Shown here: positions 10,808 to 21,241 of the stretch, piece by piece
Numbering within the stretch: position 1 is the stretch's first letter
Layout of the letters: every line of letters starts with the position of its first letter
Source: Craterostigma plantagineum
Lineage: Eukaryota > Streptophyta > Magnoliopsida > Lamiales > Linderniaceae
DNA: 64,000 nucleotides
NCBI GenBank assembly: GCA_027422505.1
Contig: JAPQWV010000362.1
Span: 496,001 to 560,000 of the forward strand
Direction of reading: 5' to 3'
Position numbers and translations under genes: made by a program
The notes under the pieces: generated by a model
Told to the model about the DNA's origin: nothing
Seen by the model: only the letters and a program-made list of their open reading frames with translations
Database searches by the model: none

Positions 10808-12340
10808 TCACTTACGCAGCTCATCGATGGAGAATTTCTCCGCACTGTCCCCTGACTTTATAAGACGAACTTTCCCTGAGAAAAAAAAGCATAGCTCATA
10901 TAGCCACGGCGAGCGTAGCAAAAAGAACAAAAGTAATATCATCTTATTTTATGACATAGCTAAGACCAAGGCCGTGTAGTGATGGAATCACTTGGATGTA
11001 CTTTGTGGGTTTACTAAATTTCTAGAAACATTAGATGTCATTTATTAAATTGCCATCACAAATCATTGTTTGAGATGAAATATTAAAGTGGGCTTCTTAC
11101 CATCACGGCGGACACAAATTTCTGGGATGCTTTTGACTTCACCGTTAATGGTGTCATTGTAGACTCTTGTTTCAATATCACCCTCAACATACACCGATGA
11201 ACTGGAAAGAGCGCTCCATTTGTCATAAAGCATTTCATTCCCAAAATCCACACATATATATAAGAAGAAACATTAAAAGTTTACTTTTTCACTAGTTGCT
11301 GGACAGCATAAGCACCAAGCATAGAGTTATGCACAGCAATACGATGCCACTGAGCTGGTTTTGGCAAGTCGACCGAACCAGAAAGCCTCTGATCGAACAT
11401 GCCACCAGTTCCAACTGTAAATGTGGTAACCGTTCTACCGTTTCTCAGTATCTTCTGAATAGGGGCTTGTCCAACTTTTCCACATATAATGGCCTATCCA
11501 AAGTAGTAAGAAAAGAATGAATAGTCCACGTCCTAACAGAGGATATATAGCCAAATAAATTTAATAGTTGAAGACAAACGAACAAAGTTGATCACAAGAA
11601 GACATAAGCAGCGACAAGATGGAATAATCTCATAGATTACAAGAACTATGCATAATAAAACAATGAAATCGCGTTACCCTATAAACGCCGCGAAAATTCC
11701 ATCCTTTTCGAGGATCAACGCCTTGCATTTCCAATTCGGGTCTGATGGGTTCGAAGCCATCGCCATCAACGCCGACCTCATCGTCGTCTATCTTCTCGTT
11801 GTCAGCATCGGTATCCGAGGAGGTCGACTCTTTCGAGAAAAACGCACTCGTACTTCTTCTACCTTTCAAACCCGCCACTGCAAAATGCCACCAAAATGAG
11901 CAAAAGATGCAGAATTAACAAGCACTAGTGTCAAATAACACGAAATTCAAGATGGTACGACAATCCTGAACAACAAGCACTGCGTAAGAACTAGGGCATA
12001 AAAAAAAAATTACTTATATCCAGCTAAGTAAGTGGCTAACCAGCTGCTGGAGAAAAGACTGAGGCTTTCCGTAAAACAATGTGGGATCAATGAGGGGGTG
12101 AAATTTTCAAACATTCACACTCATATAAAAAGACAAGAACGTTGCCACAATGCCGGCCAAGTATTTTGCGAGTATTTTCTCCTTGAACAAAAAGTAAGCT
12201 GAAGGGTAACCCTTAAAACCCCAAACGATCTTCAAACATCAAATTTGAAAAACAAAAAAATAAATAATCAGAAGCTAACCTGAAGAAAACGAGGAAGGCG
12301 CCTTCAAAAGCTTCGAAAGGTTAGAGGCAATGGAATTCAT
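10808..12340 (-). CDS. MTSSB: Mitochondrial single-stranded DNA-binding protein, 212 aa
   Basis: Five exons: 12340-12280, 11877-11678, 11493-11285, 11201-11101, 10875-10808; all junctions are GT-AG and keep frame (639 nt). The first ~45 residues are Ser/Leu/Arg/Lys-rich and acidic-poor, fitting a mitochondrial targeting peptide. An acidic linker follows (DTDADNEKIDDDE), then GVDPRKGWNFRGVYR. The OB fold (about residue 88 on) shows AIICGKVGQAPIQ, NGRTVTTFTVGTGG, LPKPAQWHRIAVHN and VYVEGDIETRVYND. It matches the Arabidopsis mtSSB type (At4g11060), which coats single-stranded mtDNA during replication and recombination surveillance. The 68-nt last exon (GKVRLIKSGDSAEKFSIDEL) was found only through the frame at its acceptor. 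The gene is intact. Confidence 0.92.
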
Positions 12341-12795
12341 AGCTGCAAATTTGCGTGATACGAAGTACAAACGAACGAGTGAGGGCTTAAGGAGGGCTTT
12401 AAGATTCGATAAATTTTACTGGTCTGTCTCTTTTGGGCCTACCGAGCCGTGTCTCGGTTTAATGTCCATTATTCGCCAGTAAATTAAAATGCTATTAAAC
12501 CCATATTGCAAGTCCAGTAATAAACTTTATGAGTCGGATTATTAAAATCTATTTACTTAGTAAATTAGTGTCTGGCATTAAATCTAGTTAATTAGTATTT
12601 GGCAATGGAAGAAGATAGAGATAATAAGAAGATAGATAATAGAAGAATGAAGTAACAGTTTTGAACAGAAAAAGGATTGATGGTCTCAATGCAAGCAACG
12701 CTCAAAAACAAATGCAGCAGTCTTCGAAAACTATCATAACCAAACCGAAATAACTGCTGAGATTATAATCGGAAGTATGCTTATGAACGTCGGTC

Positions 12796-13945
12796 TCAAC
12801 CGTTTCGAGCTTTATCAGCTGCAGCCGCTGCCATTAGCTCGTCGAATTTATTCGTCTTTCCCAACACTATCTCAATCTGTTCTCCGACAAAAAAAGAGAG
12901 AAGCAATTGTCTTAGCTGAATAAATAACCAACATATGAGGTATGATACAATATTTAGAAGGCAGCCAATCATATGTCAAATGAATGCTGAAAAACTTTTC
13001 ACCTTGGGTTTTGAGGTTATCCGTCCTCTCAATTCGTCTCTAATCTCAACCGTGGCCGTCGTGATCTCTGCAAGATGTCACAAAGATGTTGGTTCATGGG
13101 TGAAAATATTAGCGGGGTGAGTTAGAAGTAAGCCACGATGCTATGATGTAACATTTGGAAGCTATTTTTAAGAGAACTTACTCTTCTCCAATGCAAATCC
13201 ATTGTTTTTCAGAATCTCGGCGATACTTACGACGGTGGAGATAGCTGCAAAAATCATCTCATCACTAACTCTAGGAGAATCGATTTGTGGGAGTCGAATA
13301 GCAGCCCGGAAAGAAACCATATAGGCAACTATTGTTGCACAAGCTAGAGCTTTTATTTAACTAAATGTCAGTTAACTAAATCTCACGGGGCTCTCACAAT
13401 CCTCAAACTCTTCTTAGATAAAGCTGCAGTCACCTCCAATTATCTCAGATGATATGTAGTGGATTTCATGATTTATATTCGTATTCCCAACCACTAAGCA
13501 CATAAACGTCTGAGATGAATAAGAAAGAAGAAAACAACCTTATGATTTGGGCGACTATAATTTGGATTGACTGATAAATATATTGGTTTCACATAATGCA
13601 CATAACAGCCATAGCAAACTACTAAGTGCAGAGAATTAAAACGATCGGATAAAGGAACGAGTAGATTTACCCATTCCAAGAGCAGAAAGCTCAACTTCAT
13701 TATACTGCTGCATGTACCTCTGCGTAGGTTAGATTAAGATAAACATTCAACTCCAAACCTCAGATCTGAGACAATCGCTCCAACAGCAAATATATAAATT
13801 GCAATTTCCAATCGACTAAGGACGATACCTTGGCGAGGTTGACGTAGAAAAACAGAGGCTTCTTCGTGTTCGAAACCTGGATACGGTTCTTCTTCTGAGA
13901 TTCTACTACGCTAATGTTTTTCACTCCAGCTGTAATCTCCTCCAT
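12796..13945 (-). CDS. Alba family nucleic-acid-binding protein, 124 aa
   Basis: Five exons: 13945-13829, 13719-13671, 13244-13182, 13067-13003, 12876-12796, all GT-AG, 375 coding nt. The product is a single Alba domain: NRIQVSNTKKPLFFYVNLAK, then RYMQQYNEVELSALGM, A(I)STVVSIAEILKNNGFALEK, KITTATVEIRD and IEIVLGKTNKFDELM. It closely fits the short plant Alba proteins (At2g34160 type), which bind RNA and DNA, including R-loops and stress granules. It lies head to tail with the mtSSB gene, about 455 bp upstream of it. The divergent neighbour is MICU, with a solo LTR between them. The four internal and terminal exons are each under 85 nt. Confidence 0.93.
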
Positions 13946-14316
13946 TGATTTGCTTCAAACGTCAGGCGCCGATATTCGGTGGCAAGAAAGCTTATGGTAT
14001 GATTGGGTTTTTGCTATCGTCTGAATTTAATCCTAGGAATTCTATTTATACATCTCCCCGAAGGGTGGTGATTGATTAGCCGAGTAAAGGTGATGAGCGG
14101 GCTTGGGCCCATATTTAACCCTCGTTTAGGGTTTTTTTTTCAGTATTTAATGAATAATTATGATTTTCTGTATTATTTAAAAAGATCGATATATACCATT
14201 GGAAACCATTTCCCCAGACGCATAAACCAAAATAAGCTTATGGGAAAATTATTTGGGGATACTGTATTTCGTCTTGTGACTGATGTCTTTTCCATCTGTT
14301 TTTCTAATATAGTAAT

Positions 14317-15538
14317 TGTCACGCCCCTCCCAAGTGACTTAGAATTTTTCCAAGTGTTCCGAGGTTTGTGTGGCATAACTCCTCGCAAGTTAGTCAGCCA
14401 TTCCGTTGATCCGTTCACTCGAATCCTTTCCAACAGAACTCGCGTGTTTTGTACTAGCGTGTTTTTGTTGTTTACTTTAGTTTGAACGAACAAAGCAAAC
14501 AAGATTTACGGGCAACGCCCAACCTTTTCTTTTTCCCACAAAAGATACAAGACTCACAAATGGGCTGGAACCGCTCCGAGGAAGTTTCCTTGCGAACAAC
14601 GGACTACGAGGGTCAGCTACCCCAACTAACTTTCATAATTAAATACCGTTACTATATAGGTGGCTCTTATTGTGAAAGACCTATTACTAGATAATTCATG
14701 GTAGAGCCAAAGAGTCCTAACTGCCTAGCCGCGCAGGCAGTTTTCTTGCTTGCCAGCTCAGGAAAGTTTTCCTGTCAGGCCACCTGGAACTGCTCGCCAG
14801 TCCAAGCCTAACTGCCCTGGTGACTTCTCACCAGGCCAGGGCGAAACTGCCCTTGAAACCACCACAACTGCTCACCGCGCCAAGCCGGCCGAGCCATGTT
14901 GGGACTTGGCCAACAACATCACCCGCATGGATCCGGCGCTGCACCATGCCAACGCCAATGTCCGCACACTATGGCCTATGCCGCGCGCGTCCCGCCCGAG
15001 GGTCGCGCGCGACGCACATCAGTGTCGCACATGTTCCGCCCCGATTCGCGCACGCCATGCCCCAATGTCGCGCGTGCCCTGCCCAAGTGTCGCGCTCCGT
15101 GCGCGGACACCAATCTTGTGCCTGATTGCCACGCGCAGTTCCAGTTCTGCGTGCGCGCCGTTGCCGAGTGTTGTGCGCGTCCTCTCGCGCACCGCGTACC
15201 TCGCTCACCGAGGTTGAGTCAGCGCGCCTTGCCGCGCGCACTGCCTCGTCTTGCCCGCGCGCCGCATGCGACGCGGGCCGTGCTCTTCGCAATATCTGGC
15301 CAGACCCTGGCCAGACAGGGCATTCCATCAAGCAAATGCCCGGGGTATTCCACCAAGCAAATACCCCTATGTGCGCGCCCGTTCGCCTCAAGCCGATGGC
15401 CAGTGTGCGCGCCCGTTCGCCTTAAGCCGATGGCCAGGCGGGACATTCCACCAAGCAAATGCCCCATATGCGCGGCCCGTGCGTTCTTAGCCCAAGACGA
15501 CGCCCGGCCACGTCATCCCCCAAGTTAGGGGTGTAACA
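14317..15538. mobile_element. Solo LTR of an LTR retrotransposon, 1222 bp, with 5-bp target-site duplication
   Basis: The element begins TGTCACGCCCC and ends GGGGTGTAACA, the TG...CA ends of an LTR, with imperfect 11-bp terminal inverted repeats (9 of 11 match). It is flanked on both sides by GTAAT (14312-14316 and 15539-15543), a perfect 5-bp target-site duplication. There is no internal region (no gag/pol, primer-binding site or polypurine tract), so this is a solo LTR left by LTR-LTR recombination. Bases 14750-15500 are strikingly GC-rich with CpG-rich GTCGCG-type repeats and local tandem units. The TGTCAC start is common in plant Gypsy-type LTRs, but the superfamily cannot be fixed without the internal part. 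Confidence 0.88.
15370..15437 (+). repeat. Two tandem 34-bp units within the LTR
   Basis: TGTGCGCGCCCGTTCGCC...GATGGCCAG occurs at 15370-15403 and again at 15404-15437 with one C/T difference. Around it, the motif ATTCCA(T/C)CAAGCAAAT occurs three times (about 15323, 15348 and 15444). These are typical LTR-internal subrepeats. Confidence 0.85.
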
Positions 15539-15886
15539 GTAATCTTGTACGTCAACGATGAGACATTTTATTTTGTGGGTACATATATATATTACGTATA
15601 TCATATATATGGTTCATTTCGACGATGATTACCACAAAAGAAATGCATAATTGGGTATGTCGAGGTCTATTAAGATAAATGCATCGTGGATCTAAATTTG
15701 GGAAACGAGCAAGTGTCGTTGAAATCGATTGAAAGCTAAGAAACTGTAAACCGAAAAAAGGCAACGAACAATTCCAAGATACACAAATGTTCAACCCAGC
15801 CTTTCTTTTCGCTCCTACTATTACACGCTTGTAAGAGAGAAGTGCTTAGCTTCCTGCTTTCGAGATCGCCAGCTTTGTTCCATACT

Positions 15887-17815
15887 ATGATGAATCCTTG
15901 GACTTCAATAATCAGGAAACAGGCGACGCAAATCAGAGCTGTGTCTAGAAGAAATCCGAGCTCTATCTTCCCAAAATCAAACGGCAGCAGTATCATAGGT
16001 GGTGGAAGAAGAAGATACGACGATCGCAGCACCGATGGATGGACGCAGAAACATAATTCTTCGTCGTTGCTCGGAGTATTTCTTGTGATCGTGGGTTCGA
16101 GCTTAGGACTCTATCAATCTAGCGATTCATCCTTGTCATATGCTGATCTTGGGGTTGGGAGTATTGAAACAAAGGGCCAAGACAAGAGATCAAGATTCAT
16201 ATTTAAAGGTACTCACCGCCTTAATTATTACATCCGTCAAGGTATACTAAGCTAAGGTTTCGTTCGTCTCGTCGTGTGTTTGTTTATTCTTCCAGATACA
16301 TATAGAAGAAAGGTTTTCTTCAAGTACGAGAAACGCATGAGAACACAGAGTCCTCCAGAAAAGGTAAAAACTTATTGTCTCATGCCCACCAACTGTTCGA
16401 CGATATGTCTTTCTCTTTGAATCCATTACCCTTCATGATTTTCTCGTCAAATCGAAGGTGTTCGATTACTTTGCATCTTTTCGAACCCCTTCCGGCGAAG
16501 TATACATGACACCAGCCGACTTGATGAGAGCAGTCGTCCCGGTTTTTCCTCCGAGCGATACAGATGTTGTAAGAGGAGGTTTTCTCAATGGGGAGACAGC
16601 TGAAAACACTTTAATACATAGCCCGCCTTCAGAGTTTTTCATGCTGTTCGATACAGACAACGATGGCCTTGTATCCTTCCCCGAGTGAGCCTCCCTTGGC
16701 CTCTATATATGACTCTTCATCGTACTATCACCTTTCGAAAGCATAAATGTATCTTAATCTTGATCATGGCAGGTACATCTTCTTAGTCACGATACTAAGC
16801 ATCCCTGAATCGAGCTTCTCCGTCGCATTCAAAATGTTCGATCTAAACAACGACGGGTAAGTATGCTTTCGCTTTCTTTCTCGTACAGTATTAGATACCC
16901 GACCTTTGATTTGATGGATTTCCCCCTTTTTTCTGACAACAGAGGTATAGACAAGGAAGAGTTTAAGAAAGTGATGTCTCTAATGCGTAACCATAACAGA
17001 CAAGGCGCTTCACACAGCGATGGTAAGAGGAGCGGGATGAAAGTCTCGGGCTCCATAGATGATGGAGGCCTTCTTGAGTACTTCTTCGGCAAAGATGGGA
17101 ACAAACGCCTCGAACACGACAAGTTCGTACAGTTCCTAAGAGACTTGCACGACGAGGTAAATCGATAGAGAAGAAAAAAGGGTCAATTTCATCCCAATTT
17201 CAGCCCTTTTCTAACACCCCCTCTCTAACAGATACTTAGGTTAGAATTCTCCCATTACGATCACAAGTCCCAAGGAACAATCTCTGCAAAAGATTTCGCC
17301 CTTTCAATGGTGGCAGCTGCCGACATGAGGTACATCGACAAGTTCCTCGATCGAGTCGACGAGCTAAACGACGAGCCATCACTGAGAGACGTGAGAGTTG
17401 GGTTCGACGAATTCGTGGGATTCGCCCAGCTGAGGAGGCGATTGGAGCCGTTCTCCGTGGCTATCTTCAGCTATGGAAAGATAAACGGGCTTTTGTCCAA
17501 GAAAGACTTCATCAGAGCTGCTTATCAGGTAATTATGTATCATCAAATTCCACCAAATACATATAATCTGTCGCCTGAATGCGTATTGATTATGATTCGA
17601 AGGTTTGCGGGGTGTCGCTCACTGATAAAGTCGTGGATCTTGTGTTTTATATGTTCGATACAAATGGGGACGGAAGCCTAAGCTCGGACGAGTTCTTGAG
17701 AGTGCTCGAAAGGAGGGAGAACGATATATCGCAGCCTCGGGCTGGCGGGCTTGCGGGCTTGCTTACGTGTTGGAAGGATTGCGCGAAGAGTAGTTCTTCG
17801 AAAATACCATTTTGA
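15887..17815 (+). CDS. MICU: Mitochondrial calcium uptake protein (MICU), 474 aa
   Basis: Seven exons: 15887-16208, 16296-16363, 16458-16684, 16773-16856, 16943-17156, 17232-17528, 17603-17815; all GT-AG, 1425 coding nt. The N-terminus is Arg/Ser-rich and non-acidic, as for a mitochondrial presequence. A hydrophobic segment (about residues 61-76) and a YRRKVFFKYEKRMR basic stretch follow. Three EF-hand loops are visible: D-T-D-N-D-G (exon 3), D-L-N-N-D-G split by the exon 4/5 junction, and D-T-N-G-D-G (exon 7). MICU proteins gate the mitochondrial calcium uniporter; plants usually have one gene (At4g32060 type) with an extra EF hand. ATG 15887 is followed by a second ATG. The upstream open frame starts with GTG and was not used. 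Confidence 0.93.
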
Positions 17816-18285
17816 AGAATTTATCAAGGCATAGACAATGCGTAAAATATGTGCGTAGTAGTAATGATAATGAATGATTCATTGTGAATCATCGTATACC
17901 TTGTAATAGAGTTCCAAGACATAATACATACATGGCTTTGGTCTCAATGATAGAGAGATTAGAGAAGCAAATTTCCTTTAAATTTATATATTTTTGTAGA
18001 AGAATAATATTAAAATAAGCTAATTATTTTGCTCTGGATCTGGAGTATCTAATCTACATCTACGTACGTCTACCCTTTCCTAAAAAAAGGGAAAGGAAAA
18101 TAAATACGTAATAATTAACACCAAACGAAAATTAATAAATATAAATTGCAAAAGACTGGCTTTTGAACGTGGGTATAAATTTCGAATTCAATCGACAGAT
18201 TCTCACTCTCAGGCGACTCTGTTCTGCAACGCAACGTCGATTCATACGATACGAGCGCACGTACAGGGAAGAGTACTTCGTAGCA
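17816..18285. other. Short intergenic region between MICU and the SUMO-like gene
   Basis: AT-rich DNA of 470 bp holding the MICU 3'UTR and, from about 18.15 kb, the probable promoter and leader of the next gene. No gene is seen. Confidence 0.5.
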
Positions 18286-19543
18286 ATGGTGAGAATCTCT
18301 TCTCCACGCTTGTACTTGTTCAATGGCCCGTGATTACTTTTGTTTTTGGTTGTTACGAACCCTATTTTGTTAGGTATTTGTTCTCTTCCAATTGATTAAA
18401 CTAATTCGAATTGGACGTGCCATTCTCGTAGGTAGATTCGGATGAAGAGTTCGAACCCCTTTTCGATTACAGTCGGGTTCAGCCGAGCAGCGTCGTTTGC
18501 CTCGACGGTCAGTTAAAGCTAATGAACGATCTCTATTTATTATGTGTTTTGTAACTTTTTGTTGTAATTGACAGATAGCCTGGATGATTCTCCAGTATTT
18601 ATATCAAAAAGACCGAAACTTGCCGCGCCTCAGGTACAGAACTCTGCGCTCTCTGTGAAAAGAGTATATTTTTCTGATTCTGGCTACGATATCATGAGAA
18701 ATGGTTGGAGATTTCTGAATTTGGAAATGTTTTAGATCGAAAAGAAAGAGGGAGATCTCAAGGTGAAGGATGTAAATGTGATTAGCTGTGATGATGATAA
18801 AGAAGACGAAGAGGATTGGCTACCCCCGCCACCAAAGAAGTTTGATAATATGCGTTCGGTTGTCAAGGAAGACTCAACTTTGAAGGCATTGAGGTAACTT
18901 AGAGGAATCAAATTTAGATGGAACTCTGAGATTGGGGCGTATAATGGAATTGTTATACATGTTTAGTGACAAGATATTTTTGTTTGTCAACTCGCTCGTT
19001 TGTTCCGTAAATTCTGTACCACTAGGTTAAAGAGGCAGGAGCTAGAGTCGTTATTTTCTGAGGATGTGATGCGAAAAGCTGAAGAATCTGCTAGGAAAGA
19101 CCTTAACGTTCTAACAGAGTCTCCAAGTAGTGCCATCAAACAGCCAGTCGAACCTTCTATTGAGAGGACAAAGCTTGTAATATCCATTCAGGACAAGGAT
19201 GGGCCTAAGCAATTCCGCGTTTATGCGGTAAGTTTCCCTTTCCAATTGATAAATGTTTTATGTTTATCTGAGAAGGCAACTCAGCATAAACAGAAAGTGC
19301 TCAAACTTACTTATAGGCATGGGTCATGACTCATTAGTCAGCAGTTCCCATCTTGACGGTGTCATAGTTTTGCAGGATGATAAATTTGAAAGGCTCTTCA
19401 AGATGTACGCTGATAGAAACAATGTTGATGTGAAAAAGTTAGTCTTTGCCTTTGATGGCGATAAGATTAGCCCTGCAGCAACGCCAGATACCCTTGGAAT
19501 GGAGGATGAAGACATCATCGAAGTGCATCTGACATCAAACTGA
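18286..19543 (+). CDS. Rad60/NIP45-like SUMO-like (ubiquitin superfamily) protein, 221 aa
   Basis: Six exons: 18286-18288 (only the ATG), 18432-18507, 18575-18633, 18736-18893, 19026-19227, 19376-19543; 666 coding nt. The N-terminus reads M|VDSDEEFEPLFDYSRVQP, then an acidic stretch (DDDKEDEEDWLPPPP). A coiled basic region (LKRQELESLF) leads into a C-terminal ubiquitin-like fold (LVISIQDKDGPKQFRVYA, DKFERLFKMYADRNNVDVKKLVFAFDG, TPDTLGMEDEDIIEVHL). The last part is the SUMO-like domain of the Rad60/Esc2/NIP45 type and resembles Arabidopsis At1g68185. There is no C-terminal Gly-Gly, so it is a SUMO mimic rather than a conjugated modifier. The start codon occupying the whole coding part of exon 1 is inferred from ATG|GTGAGA and frame; the next Met would cut off the conserved DYSRVQP segment. 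Confidence 0.82.
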
Positions 19544-20114
19544 TCCTTTTAAGCATATGATATCGAGGTAGTTTTGCCAGTACGACGTTGTTCACGTTCT
19601 TCACCCGATATCCCATGTGTATTTTTGTCTAAGGTTAAATCGATGGCCTATCCTATTGGGATTAAAAGCTCAATGATATGGGATAGGATATAATATTACA
19701 TTGGTCAAGTCTGCTCTTCAGGCTTAATTGTTCATTTTGGATAAAGGAGACAATTGTCAAGTCTTCAGATGGATAAACTTGTATAAAGATATAACATATA
19801 TGTGCTGCTTTTCTTGCTTGTCATCTCCTCAGCTACAGGAATGCTGCCTTTGCTCGTCAAGAGAAAGGTAGTTTTTTTTTTTTTGCTTTCTTTGAGCAAA
19901 TTGATAAAGGGGACTCAGATCAGATGTGTTTATTACCATACCAAAATGCCAAAAATAAAGGTAGAACATAGAGCTATATTATACTGTATTGAGATAATTA
20001 GAAACCTTGTTGTAGGATTCACACCATCGTATCGTACAGAGATTATATACCAGAATGTTGCAACGGAATCTCAACATGAAGCCCAATAGTAAGAATTAGA
20101 TTTATGTACAATTT
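19544..20114. other. Convergent 3' region, no gene seen
   Basis: 571 bp between the SUMO-like gene (+) and the P-loop gene (-), whose 3' ends face each other. AT-rich with a poly-T run at about 19871-19884. Probably 3'UTR sequence of both genes. Confidence 0.5.
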
Positions 20115-20747
20115 TCACGCGTAGTGATAATGATCAAGATTGCTATTAACAAAGTCAACCACCTTCTCCACCATCTCCGCCAACCCAACCCCACGCGCCG
20201 TCGTGTCCACAGCAATAACCGGCACATCCTCGAAATCATAATCCCAGCAGTTTCCATAACCCTCCAACAAATCCTCCATCTCCTTCCACGTCTTGGGCTT
20301 ATGCCACCCAAAACCCAACCCGCCCCTCATCTCAACCCTCCTCCTCCACTCGCCGACGTCGCCCGGCCTGCACTCCACCACGAAAACTCGAGCGCCGCCG
20401 GCGCAGGTCTCGCCGGCGAGTTCCATGAGCCGATCGAACACGGCCTTCCTCGAAAGGGGAGAGTCGACTACCACGCCCAGTCCCAGGCTGAGCTGCGTGG
20501 AGATCACGCGGAACATGGCTTCGTAGGAGAGCTCGTTCAGCAGCTGTTTGGCACGCGCGGCCGAGGTCGCCGTCTGAGAGGATAGGGTTTGCTCGATTTT
20601 GTAGGTGCACTCGCGGAAGTGGTCTTTGTCGACTAAGGGGCACCTGAGCCTCTTCGCCAGCGCGGCGGCGAGCGTGCTCTTGCCGGTGCCGGGATGGCCT
20701 TTCATGGCGATTATCGCCGCTGGCGTTTCTTTGGATTTGTAGTCCAT
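20115..20747 (-). CDS. P-loop kinase-like NTPase (AAA_33 type), 210 aa
   Basis: Intronless. A Walker A motif sits near the N-terminus: MKGHPGTGKSTLAAALAKRL, followed by DKDHFRECTYKIE, as in small-molecule and polynucleotide kinase-like P-loop proteins. VVVDSPLSRKAVFDRLMELA matches the Walker B/base-binding part of this fold, and ARVFVVECRPGDVGEWRRRVEMR fits the lid region. The substrate is unknown. ATG 20747 (CCCATGG context) is preferred; an in-frame ATG at 20867 would add 40 residues with no sign of a domain or targeting peptide. It is divergent from MPS1/PRD2, with 494 bp between the start codons. Confidence 0.82.
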   Translation of the reverse strand: MDYKSKETPAAIIAMKGHPGTGKSTLAAALAKRLRCPLVDKDHFRECTYKIEQTLSSQTATSAARAKQLLNELSYEAMFRVISTQLSLGLGVVVDSPLSRKAVFDRLMELAGETCAGGARVFVVECRPGDVGEWRRRVEMRGGLGFGWHKPKTWKEMEDLLEGYGNCWDYDFEDVPVIAVDTTARGVGLAEMVEKVVDFVNSNLDHYHYA

Positions 20748-21241
20748 GGGAGGATGATTGCTTTGCTTGATTCGTGCGGTGACCTTCGTTGAATATCCAA
20801 TGTATTTTGTGGGTTGGGTGCTCAGATATTTTATGTACGAGTTGGATATAGTTAGAGTGTTATACATGCAGACAATCTATAATTTCCAATTATTATTTCC
20901 ATTTATTTGATGGGATATTTGTCCTTATTTAATAATGGGACAATGACGTGGAGAAGCTTATCTTTAGAGCTTAAGTACTACGTGGCATCGAACTGGAAAA
21001 CAGGTGTTCTTTGATGTTCTGGGAATATCGTTTTTTAAGCTTTTTTTTTTTAATTATTTAAGCATTAATAAATAAATAAGTTTAATTATAACGTAAAATT
21101 GCTTAAATAATTAAGAAAGCCTGACAATTAATAGTTGTATAAAATGAAATAATTCGGAACAGAGCGAAATTATTTGCATTGATTACTCTTCAAGTTCAAA
21201 CCTCATTTTCGCGCCCATGAGATCAAACGAGCAACAAAAAA
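20748..21241. promoter_or_regulatory. Divergent promoter between the P-loop gene and MPS1/PRD2
   Basis: The start codons of two oppositely oriented genes are 494 bp apart, so this AT-rich segment must hold both promoters and leaders. No TATA box can be assigned with confidence. Confidence 0.5.

Noticed and set aside
14750..15528. Several overlapping open frames of 100-210 residues in the GC-rich region
   Set aside because: They lie inside the solo LTR. They are Ala/Arg/Pro-rich, present in all frames and on both strands, and are a result of low stop-codon density in GC-rich repeats.
20748..20867. Upstream ATG 20867 adding 40 residues to the P-loop protein
   Set aside because: The extension has no domain or clear targeting features. 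ATG 20747 has a better context and lies just before the conserved Walker A region.
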